Assembly: GCF_016342405.1 (NCBI RefSeq)
Contig: NZ_JAEINN010000001.1
Location: forward strand, 248,001-312,000
Length of the DNA: 64,000 bases
Direction: 5' to 3'
DNA from: Maridesulfovibrio ferrireducens
GTDB lineage: Bacteria; Desulfobacterota; Desulfovibrionia; Desulfovibrionales; Desulfovibrionaceae
Shown here: one piece after another, positions 27,936 through 34,585 of the stretch
Numbering within the stretch: the stretch's first letter is position 1
How the letters are laid out: each line of letters starts with the position of its first letter
Notes under the pieces: generated by a model
The model's input: the letters and a program-made list of their open reading frames with translations, nothing else
The model's database searches: none
Told to the model about the DNA's origin: nothing
Translations under genes and position numbers: made by a program

Positions 27936-29945
27936 ATGACCCCGGATTCACCGGATAAGCAGGCAAAGGATGAGGTTCTTGACCTTAATGATATCGCGGA
28001 AGAAATCGTTGAAGACGATGCTTCTGGAGGTCATGATGTAGATGCCAGTTTCGAGCAGGAACTTGAAGACCTTTTTTCCGAAGATCTGGAGCTTGAAGAG
28101 CCCGCTGTCGTTAATCATGAAGACGATTCAGAGGATGAAGATCTTCTTGTGCTCGATGATGTTATCGAAGAAGTCAGTGACGAAGATCTGATGATCCTTG
28201 ATGACGTTGTGGAAGAAGAGGAAGAAGATATTCTGGAACTAGATGATATCCTGGAACTCGATGACATTGTCGAGGAAGTTGATGAATTAGAATCTCCGGA
28301 TTCTGATACAGATGATCTTTTAGAAAATTTTGATCTCGGTGAAGAATCGCTTATGGCTGAGGCGGATGATTCCGTTGAAGGTGAGATTGATCCCGAAGGC
28401 TTAGATAATGTTATCGATGAGCTGGGCGGAGAAATTACCGTTGCCGCAGATGATGAAGAGGATATTGATAACCTGTTTGACAGCGACACAGATGTCGCGG
28501 ACCTTGATCAACTGTTGGAAGAGTCCGGTGATAATGACGAGATAGGTGAACTTGATGATTTGCTTGGTGAGGTCTCTGACGGAGTGGATCTTTCCGGTCT
28601 GGGAGAGGATGTTCTTGCAGATGAAGATATTGAAGGACTGCTTTCGGACGAGGAAGATATTATAGAGATTTCCGAAGAAGGGCTCGAACCTCTCGATGAT
28701 GTTCTTGACGTGGATTTTGATGTCGTAGACGAACCGGTCGAAACAGTAGAACCTGTCGAAACAGTAGAACCTGTTGAAATAGTAGAGCCTGTTGAAATAG
28801 TAGAGCCTGCTGAAACAGTTGAGTTTGAAACAGCAGAAGTTATTGAAATTGAACCGGTTGAAGTTATCGAGACTGTTGAGGTTGCCGAAACCGTATTAGA
28901 CGCCGAAGAAGATTTTGAAGATGTTGACCTTGATGTCGACCTCGATTCAATCCTTGAAAGTACCACAGATTTAGATCTATCCCTTACTGCTGAAGATGAA
29001 GAGCTTGATACATCATTTGATGATGCAGAAATTCTTGATTCAGATAGTGGTGATGATATTATGCTGGATGACGACGATATAGATCTCGGAGAATTGCTTG
29101 AAGATGTTGATATAGATTTTTCCGATCTTGATGAAGAAGAGTCTATGCAAATTGATGAACCCGTTTCTGCCGTTGTCAGTTCTGAAGCTGTTGATGACTT
29201 GACTGATAAAGTTGAGTTTCTTGATTCAGAGTTAGCAAAAATGAAGGGGCTTATTGAAGCAACCGCTGTTGGATGCCGGGGTGCTAATCTTGAGGAAAAA
29301 GTAGGTCTGGCGGAAAAACGTGCGGAAGACCTTGAGAATTCGCTTTCTGAAGCTTCTGAAAGGATTATAGATCTGGAAGAAAAAGTTGCTCAGATTGATG
29401 CTCTTGAAAGTACTGTTTCTTCTTTGTTGGCTACCGTTCAGGGGCTTGAAGAACGATTGTCAGGAGGAGAGATTGAGTCTGTTGTCGGGCAGAAGTTAAG
29501 CGAAGAGCTTAAAGCTGATTCTCCCGCTGTGATTGCAATTGCCGCTACGGCAGCTGACGAGATACAGGCACAAGTTGAAGAACAGATTCAGATTGGACTT
29601 CGTGAAATTCAGGTTGAAATAGGTGAGCGGGTAGCAGCGGTAGAAGGAAAACTTCAAAATGCTCCTGATGTGGAAGAGCTTGTGCGGAAGGAATTGGAAA
29701 AAGAACTTGATCCTGATTCAACATCGTTTTACCGCATAAAGAGCCGTCTTACAGAAGATATTGAAGATTATCTGGCTCCGCGTTTAGTTGAAAAGATAGA
29801 AGATATAAAGGGCGAAATTGAAGAAGCCTTTAAATCTTCTATCGATGATATTCTGGCTGAAAAGCTCGAAAAATCGGTTCCGGCCGAGGCTGCACGTATT
29901 ATTCGTGAAGAAATTGCGGCTCTTGCCCGAGATTTTGAAGAATAG
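27936..29945 (+). CDS. Highly acidic hypothetical protein with tandem VE(T/I)VEP repeats
   Basis: 669 residues, no recognised family. The first 420 residues are extraordinarily acidic: repeated clusters of Asp/Glu with recurring short motifs such as LDDIVEE, LELDDI and ELDDLLGE. At about residues 265-297 there is a perfect-looking hexapeptide repeat (consensus V-E-T/I-V-E-P, 18-base unit). Residues about 430-510 form a coiled coil (heptads of Leu/Glu/Lys), and the C-terminal 150 residues are helical and mixed-charge. There is no signal peptide or membrane segment. The position just after cytochrome c3 and its terminator suggests its own transcript; GAGGG lies upstream of ATG 27936. A scaffold or regulatory role is conceivable but not supported. 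Confidence 0.85.
   Translation: MTPDSPDKQAKDEVLDLNDIAEEIVEDDASGGHDVDASFEQELEDLFSEDLELEEPAVVNHEDDSEDEDLLVLDDVIEEVSDEDLMILDDVVEEEEEDILELDDILELDDIVEEVDELESPDSDTDDLLENFDLGEESLMAEADDSVEGEIDPEGLDNVIDELGGEITVAADDEEDIDNLFDSDTDVADLDQLLEESGDNDEIGELDDLLGEVSDGVDLSGLGEDVLADEDIEGLLSDEEDIIEISEEGLEPLDDVLDVDFDVVDEPVETVEPVETVEPVEIVEPVEIVEPAETVEFETAEVIEIEPVEVIETVEVAETVLDAEEDFEDVDLDVDLDSILESTTDLDLSLTAEDEELDTSFDDAEILDSDSGDDIMLDDDDIDLGELLEDVDIDFSDLDEEESMQIDEPVSAVVSSEAVDDLTDKVEFLDSELAKMKGLIEATAVGCRGANLEEKVGLAEKRAEDLENSLSEASERIIDLEEKVAQIDALESTVSSLLATVQGLEERLSGGEIESVVGQKLSEELKADSPAVIAIAATAADEIQAQVEEQIQIGLREIQVEIGERVAAVEGKLQNAPDVEELVRKELEKELDPDSTSFYRIKSRLTEDIEDYLAPRLVEKIEDIKGEIEEAFKSSIDDILAEKLEKSVPAEAARIIREEIAALARDFEE
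28729..28827 (+). repeat. In-frame tandem repeat, 18-base unit, about five copies
   Basis: Four full units at 28741-28758, 28759-28776, 28777-28794 and 28795-28812 (AAACAGTAGAACCTGTCG type), with partial units on both flanks. The copies differ by one to four bases, each a synonymous or Thr/Ile, Val/Ala change, so the protein repeat is kept. Confidence 0.9.
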
Positions 29946-29975
29946 ACAAGCTAAAAAAATACAGATTAATTTAAC

Positions 29976-30009
29976 GGTCCGCTGGAGTAATTTCCCGGCG
30001 GGCCTTTTT
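29976..30009 (+). terminator. Terminator after the acidic protein gene
   Basis: GGTCCGC and GCGGGCC pair (one T-G wobble) around a 15-base loop and are followed by five Ts. Confidence 0.7.
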
Positions 30010-30059
30010 GGTTTATGTGCCTTAATTCTTGAGGATTATTGTCCGCTTCACAGGCTCTT

Positions 30060-30220
30060 TGTTGCGATTTAGGGGTAAATAAGCGGGTCGACTAAATAGG
30101 GGTCTCATGTTAAAGAGCCTCTCAAAAGAGAGGGGCTTTCCAGTTTTTTTCTTTTTACCCGCCCGGTAGCCCTACCTGTGGAGGTCGTGGCCATTTCCCC
30201 CGGGCGGGGTTTTTTCAGCG
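30060..30220 (+). promoter_or_regulatory. Structured leader with hairpins and terminator-like end before the 61-aa ORF/ubiE
   Basis: The stretch holds an imperfect hairpin at 30105-30132, and CCCGCCCGG (30158-30166) pairing with CCGGGCGGG (30200-30208) across a 33-base loop, immediately followed by six Ts. GGTAGCCCTACC inside the loop forms its own small hairpin. GCGGGT near 30076 could pair instead with ACCCGC at 30157-30162, which would break the last stem. The ribosome site of the next gene is only 10 bases after the T run, so this may be an attenuator or a small RNA with its own terminator. I do not recognise a known riboswitch class. Confidence 0.45.
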
Positions 30221-30237
30221 TAAGCAGGAGGCATATT

Positions 30238-30423
30238 ATGGATAAAATTGAGAAGCAGGCTTTGCAGGTAACTAAGGAAATCGTAGTGAAATTTATTGAA
30301 GTGGGAAGAATTTCTCCTTCTAATTTTTCTGAGACTTTCAGTTCAATTTATGCCGATGTTATAGCATCTGTCAGATTGCAGCAGCAAAGTAAGCCGAAAG
30401 ACGCCAGTGGAGAATCTGAGTAG
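30238..30423 (+). CDS. Small conserved-looking hypothetical protein, 61 aa
   Basis: Starts at ATG 30238 with AGGAGG eight bases upstream; the longer frame from 30178 begins inside the preceding hairpin and is rejected. The sequence is one predicted helical bundle (QALQVTKEIVVKFIEVGRIS, here in two parts, then SNFSETFSSIYADVIASVRL) with a charged tail. The helical part slightly recalls the N-terminal helix pair of MucR/Ros proteins, but the zinc finger is absent. Its stop codon is directly followed by the ubiE ATG (30421-30423/30424), so the two genes are co-translated. Confidence 0.75.
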   Translation: MDKIEKQALQVTKEIVVKFIEVGRISPSNFSETFSSIYADVIASVRLQQQSKPKDASGESE

Positions 30424-31158
30424 ATGCAGGATCAGACACACCAGGAGCACGGTAAAAAAGTTGCGGCCATGTTTGGGCGCATTGCCGGATGGTATGATTT
30501 TTTGAACCACGCTTTGAGCGCGGGGCAGGATATTTACTGGCGGTATAGGCTGGTAAAGTTAGTCCGTCCGGCTAAGAATGGTTTGGTACTTGACCTTGCT
30601 GCCGGAACTCTTGATGTTTCTGTGGAACTGAAGAAACAGTATCCGGACATTAAAGTTTTAGCTATGGATTTTGCTTTTCCTATGCTTGCTTGTGGTAAGT
30701 CTAAGAAGCTCGACGGAAAGCATGAGCACACCAGAGGGGCTTCTATTGCCGCCGTACAGGCTGACGGAAAGAAACTGCCGCTGCCGGATTCCTGTCTTGA
30801 CGGAGCAACTATCGCGTTTGGAATTCGCAATATTCTTCCTCGTGAAGAAGCTTATAAAGAGATTTTGCGAACACTGAAACCCGGTGCCAGATTTTGTATT
30901 CTTGAATTCGGTTCTGGACGCAAACGTATATGGAAAGGTTTCTATAATTTTTATTTGAATAGAATCCTTCCGCTTTTGGGAAAGGTTGTATCAGGCGATT
31001 CCGGAGCCTATACTTATTTGGCAGATACAATCCGTTCTTTTCCGGATGAAAGAACTTTGGGCACAGAGCTTCGTAACTCAGGGTTCGGCCGAGTTATGTT
31101 TATTCCGTTGCTTTCCGGTATTGTATATATTCACGTGGCTGAAAAGCCGGCAGAATAA
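30424..31158 (+). CDS. ubiE: Demethylmenaquinone C-methyltransferase (UbiE/MenG family)
   Basis: SAM-dependent methyltransferase of the last menaquinone step. 244 residues. Motif MFGRIAGWYDFLNHALSAGQD (core FGRIAGWYDFLNHALS) at the N-terminus, SAM loop LDLAAGTLDV (about 56-65), ATIAFGIRNI and KPGARFCILEFG are typical. It is cytoplasmic/membrane-peripheral. A futalosine hydrolase and a polyprenyl synthase within 3.5 kb support the menaquinone assignment; menG would be an equally valid symbol. The downstream gene is convergent with only five bases between stops. Confidence 0.94.
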   Translation: MQDQTHQEHGKKVAAMFGRIAGWYDFLNHALSAGQDIYWRYRLVKLVRPAKNGLVLDLAAGTLDVSVELKKQYPDIKVLAMDFAFPMLACGKSKKLDGKHEHTRGASIAAVQADGKKLPLPDSCLDGATIAFGIRNILPREEAYKEILRTLKPGARFCILEFGSGRKRIWKGFYNFYLNRILPLLGKVVSGDSGAYTYLADTIRSFPDERTLGTELRNSGFGRVMFIPLLSGIVYIHVAEKPAE

Positions 31159-31163
31159 AGTCG

Positions 31164-31406
31164 TCAGAGTTCTGCAAGAGATTGTCCGAAAGAGATCAGC
31201 AATAATCCGAAGATCATTGCGATAAGCCCCAGAATACGTAATTGTTTCGGGCCTCTTTCGATAATAGAAATTAGAATTCTGGGCATACGCTCAGAAAACA
31301 AAAAGTATGGAATTCCTTCAAGAATGAAGGCCAAGCCTAGGGCTGATAGCAGAAAAGACCAGTCAATATTCATAATAGCAGCAGTTTTATATGGGCTGCC
31401 ACACAT
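31164..31406 (-). CDS. DUF2065 (YjeT-like) small membrane protein
   Basis: 80 residues with two transmembrane helices separated by a short polar loop: FLLSALGLAFILEGIPYFLF and LRILGLIAMIFGLLLISFG. The E-G-(I/L)-x-Y/P pattern in the first helix (LEGIPYFLF) matches the DUF2065/YjeT family of unknown function. ATG 31406 has GAGGGG upstream; ATG 31373, nearer the first helix, is an alternative. Convergent with ubiE. Confidence 0.8.
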   Translation of the reverse strand: MCGSPYKTAAIMNIDWSFLLSALGLAFILEGIPYFLFSERMPRILISIIERGPKQLRILGLIAMIFGLLLISFGQSLAEL

Positions 31407-31513
31407 TGTCTACCCCTCTGTCAGTAGTTTGTTGATAAAAATTTTAGTTATTAAGTAATGAATAGAGTTGTCGGTATCCGTTTTTCCGGAAAAACATTAA
31501 AGGACAAGATGTT

Positions 31514-32824
31514 ATGATAAAATTTGAAGATATTAAAGATAAGAAAACTTATGTCGCAGTCGTCGGGCTTGGTTATGTAGGGTTGCCTCTCGCTGTTGCT
31601 CTAGGACGTCATTTTAATGTCTTGGGGCTGGATATTTCTGAACAGCGTATAAGAGAACTTCGTACCGGCTATGACCGCACTGCTGAAGTTCTTGAAACAG
31701 ACTTTCATAATTTTGTAGAATTCAGCAGTAATCCCGCAGACCTTAAAAAGGCAGGGATTATTATCATTGCTGTGCCTACTCCGATTGATGAAGCACGCAA
31801 TCCTGATCTTCGTCCGGTCGTAGGTGCGTCCACCATGGTCGGTAAAAACATGTCTGAAGGGGCAATTGTTGTATATGAATCAACAGTCTATCCCGGTCTT
31901 ACCGAAGACATCTGTATCCCTATTCTTGAAAAAGAGTCCGGTCTTGAATGTCAGAAAGAATTCGGAGTCGGCTATTCACCCGAAAGAATTAATCCGGGCG
32001 ACAGAGAACATACCTTGCAGACAATTGTAAAGGTTGTAGCCGGTAGTTCTGATGAAGTTACTGAACTTCTTGATAATCTATACTCGACCATTGTTACTGC
32101 CGGAACTCATAGAGCTTCATGTATTAAAGTTGCTGAAGCCGCGAAAGTTATTGAAAATACTCAGCGTGATCTTAACATCGCATTGATGAATGAGCTTTCC
32201 ATGATTTTTGACCGTCTGGGTATTGATACTCTTGATGTGCTTGAAGCTGCCGGAACAAAATGGAACTTTCTTCCATTTCGTCCAGGTTTAGTCGGCGGTC
32301 ATTGTATCGGAGTTGACCCTTATTATCTTACTACAAAGGCAGAAGCTCTTGGTCATCATCCGCAGGTTATTCTTGCCGGTCGTAAAATCAATGACTCTGT
32401 AGGTAAATTTTTGGCTGAAACCACAATCAAACAGATGATTGATGGAGACAGCAAAGTTAAAAACGCTAAAGTTGGTATCCTCGGTTTGACCTTTAAGGAA
32501 AATGTTCCGGATCTGCGTAACACCAAAGTTGTTGACGTTGTTGAAGAACTGCGTTCTTTCGGTGTGAATGTTCTTGTTCATGATCCTTATGCTGATCCGA
32601 AGGAAGCTGTAGAAGAATACGGACTGGAAACAGTACCTTTTTCCGAGTTTAACGACCTTGATGCGCTTATTCTTGCTGTTTCACATAAGGAATATCACAG
32701 TCTTGGTTTTGATGAAATTAAGAGCTGGTTCAGAAAGCCTGAAAATGCTTTGATCATTGATGTAAAATGTTTCTTTGACCGGGATGAATTGACTAAAGCC
32801 GGAATTAGATTCTGGAGACTTTAA
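31514..32824 (+). CDS. UDP-sugar dehydrogenase (WbpA/TviB-type nucleotide sugar dehydrogenase)
   Basis: Oxidises C6 of a UDP-hexosamine or UDP-sugar to the uronate with two NAD+, for surface polysaccharide synthesis. 436 residues: Rossmann motif VAVVGLGYVGLPLAVALG (about 13-30), PTPID, YESTVYPG, the catalytic cysteine in GGHCIGVDPYYL (about 258-269), and the C-terminal UDP-binding domain with GLTFKENVPDLRNTK. The TviB/WbpA-like subfamily typically uses UDP-N-acetylated sugars, and that is my preferred reading. No other polysaccharide genes adjoin it; mqnB follows five bases later, so the two share a transcript. Confidence 0.9.
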   Translation: MIKFEDIKDKKTYVAVVGLGYVGLPLAVALGRHFNVLGLDISEQRIRELRTGYDRTAEVLETDFHNFVEFSSNPADLKKAGIIIIAVPTPIDEARNPDLRPVVGASTMVGKNMSEGAIVVYESTVYPGLTEDICIPILEKESGLECQKEFGVGYSPERINPGDREHTLQTIVKVVAGSSDEVTELLDNLYSTIVTAGTHRASCIKVAEAAKVIENTQRDLNIALMNELSMIFDRLGIDTLDVLEAAGTKWNFLPFRPGLVGGHCIGVDPYYLTTKAEALGHHPQVILAGRKINDSVGKFLAETTIKQMIDGDSKVKNAKVGILGLTFKENVPDLRNTKVVDVVEELRSFGVNVLVHDPYADPKEAVEEYGLETVPFSEFNDLDALILAVSHKEYHSLGFDEIKSWFRKPENALIIDVKCFFDRDELTKAGIRFWRL

Positions 32825-32829
32825 AATCT

Positions 32830-33528
32830 GTGAAAACTATTCTTTTTGTCACTGCGACTGTAAAAGAAATGAAAGCCGCCCTTGGCGGAGTGTGCATACT
32901 GCCAGCGTTAAAGCAGGCAGTTGCGGTTCCTTTTGATTTTCGTGGCAAATCAGGTTTATTGCTGGTCACCGGTATTGGAATTATTAATTCGGCTTTTGCA
33001 TTGGGGCAGGCTCTTGCAAAATATGAAATTGAGCTTGTTGTTCTTGCCGGAGTGGCAGGAACCTTCGATCCGGAACGTTTTTCTGTTGGATCTGCATGCG
33101 TTGTAAAAACGGAGATCTGGCCGGAATACGGGCTTAAAACAGAAAAAAAAGTCGACCCGAAAGGGCTTGGTTTTAGTTTAGCTGAAGTAGATAGTAAACC
33201 GATATGGGACAGAGTTGATCTTTGTTCAGGCAGTGCTCTTAAAAAGTCAGTGCTTGACCGATTTGAAAAACTGCCCGAAGCTGTTTCTTTAACAGTAAGC
33301 GGAGTTACTGCAACGGCGGAAGAAGCCTTAAGATTAAAAACTGAGTTTGGGGCGGATATAGAAAATATGGAAGGTTTTGCAATCGCGTATGGATGTACTC
33401 TTTCGGGTATACCCGTATGTCAGGTGCGAACTGTATCGAACCTTGTGGGATCAAGAGACCGGAAAGATTGGGATTTGCAAGGAGCTTTAGTCGAACTCGG
33501 CCGAATTTGTTCTCCTTTGGTTAAGTAA
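32830..33528 (+). CDS. mqnB: Futalosine hydrolase
   Basis: Nucleosidase of the futalosine menaquinone pathway, releasing hypoxanthine to give dehypoxanthinyl futalosine. 232 residues with the nucleoside-phosphorylase fold: VTGIGIINSAFALGQAL (about 47-63), LAGVAGTFDP, and the catalytic region IENMEGFAIAYGC with Glu-Met-Glu. Begins with GTG 32830. The role is backed by UbiE and a long-chain polyprenyl synthase nearby. It follows the UDP-sugar dehydrogenase by five bases. Confidence 0.92.
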   Translation: MKTILFVTATVKEMKAALGGVCILPALKQAVAVPFDFRGKSGLLLVTGIGIINSAFALGQALAKYEIELVVLAGVAGTFDPERFSVGSACVVKTEIWPEYGLKTEKKVDPKGLGFSLAEVDSKPIWDRVDLCSGSALKKSVLDRFEKLPEAVSLTVSGVTATAEEALRLKTEFGADIENMEGFAIAYGCTLSGIPVCQVRTVSNLVGSRDRKDWDLQGALVELGRICSPLVK

Positions 33529-33587
33529 CCTCTCCCTATTTTTTGCTGTGCTTCTTTCCACTCACAACTGGGATAATTCATACGCGG

Positions 33588-34556
33588 ATGACTGAGTTAT
33601 TAGCCTATTTTGAACAAGAGTTGCCTAAGATAAACGGTTTTTTGGATGAAGAGACCGATAAGCTTGAGGGGTTGGTAAAGGGGGTTGCAAAGCATGTATT
33701 GCTTGCTCCCGGTAAACGGATACGTCCGATTCTCACCATACTTTCTGCCCGGGCTTTAGGATATTCAAAGGAAGATATTTATCCTTTAGCAAGCTCACTT
33801 GAGCTGCTGCACGCTGCAACCTTGCTTCATGACGACATACTAGATGACGCTGATCTGAGAAGGGGAGTTAAGGCTTCACATCTTGTTTTCGGTATTACAG
33901 AGACCGTTCTTGCCGGGGATGTTCTTCTTGCTCTTGCCAATTTAATCGGTGCTGATTACGGGAAATCCCGTATAAGTTCGATTCTGGCTTCAGCTATAAT
34001 GTCCACAGCAGAAGGTGAAATTCGGGAAATAGCACATATTTCAGAGCCGAAAGTGGACCGTGATATATATATGGATATTATCATAGGTAAAACTGCAAGG
34101 CTTCTTGAAGCTTCATGCCGCATCGGGGCAGCTGTTGCTTGTGATGACGTAGAACTTGAAGACGCTCTCGGAGATTTCGGCCTTAATATGGGCATTGCTT
34201 TTCAACTGGTTGACGATGCTCTTGATTATGAATCTCCTGTCGGAGATACCGGTAAGCCGGAAGGCGGAGATTTGAAAGAAGGCAAGGTTACTTTACCTTT
34301 AATTCTCTATCTTGAGATGTTAGAGGATAAGGAAGCTGAGTCTTTGCTTGCTGAAATTAAAAATCGTACTCTTTCTGATGCTAGGCGGGATGAGGTGCTT
34401 GAAAGTATACGTGCGCTTGGGTTGGGAACAAAAACAAGGCAATCCGCAGCCGAATACATTGAAAAGGCTAAAGCTTGTCTGACTCCATTGTCTGACAGTG
34501 TTGAAAGTCGTGTTCTCAAGCTGTCCGCTGACTTTGTTTTGACCCGCCGCAAGTAG
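33588..34556 (+). CDS. ispB: Long-chain polyprenyl diphosphate synthase (octaprenyl/IspB-like)
   Basis: Makes the all-trans prenyl tail of menaquinone. 322 residues from ATG 33588; the frame from 33543 has 15 additional residues unlike the family. GKRIRPILT (about 42-50), first Asp motif HDDILDDADLRRG (about 81-93), and second LVDDALDYESPVGDTGKPEGGD (core VDDALDY, about 208-214) match long-chain synthases, which lack the two-residue insertion of IspA at 12.7 kb. Product length cannot be read directly. No strong ribosome site is seen. It may be read with mqnB. Confidence 0.9.
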   Translation: MTELLAYFEQELPKINGFLDEETDKLEGLVKGVAKHVLLAPGKRIRPILTILSARALGYSKEDIYPLASSLELLHAATLLHDDILDDADLRRGVKASHLVFGITETVLAGDVLLALANLIGADYGKSRISSILASAIMSTAEGEIREIAHISEPKVDRDIYMDIIIGKTARLLEASCRIGAAVACDDVELEDALGDFGLNMGIAFQLVDDALDYESPVGDTGKPEGGDLKEGKVTLPLILYLEMLEDKEAESLLAEIKNRTLSDARRDEVLESIRALGLGTKTRQSAAEYIEKAKACLTPLSDSVESRVLKLSADFVLTRRK

Positions 34557-34585
34557 GTGTAGTTTAAAAACAGGAGCCGAGACCT

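Noticed and set aside
28729-28827. Possible CRISPR-like or satellite repeat
   Set aside because: The 18-base units are contiguous, in frame and preserve a peptide repeat; there are no spacers and no cas genes.
28508-28966. 152-codon minus-strand serine-rich frame
   Set aside because: It is the complement of the acidic Asp/Glu repeats (GAx/GTx codons read as Ser/Thr) and has no ribosome site.
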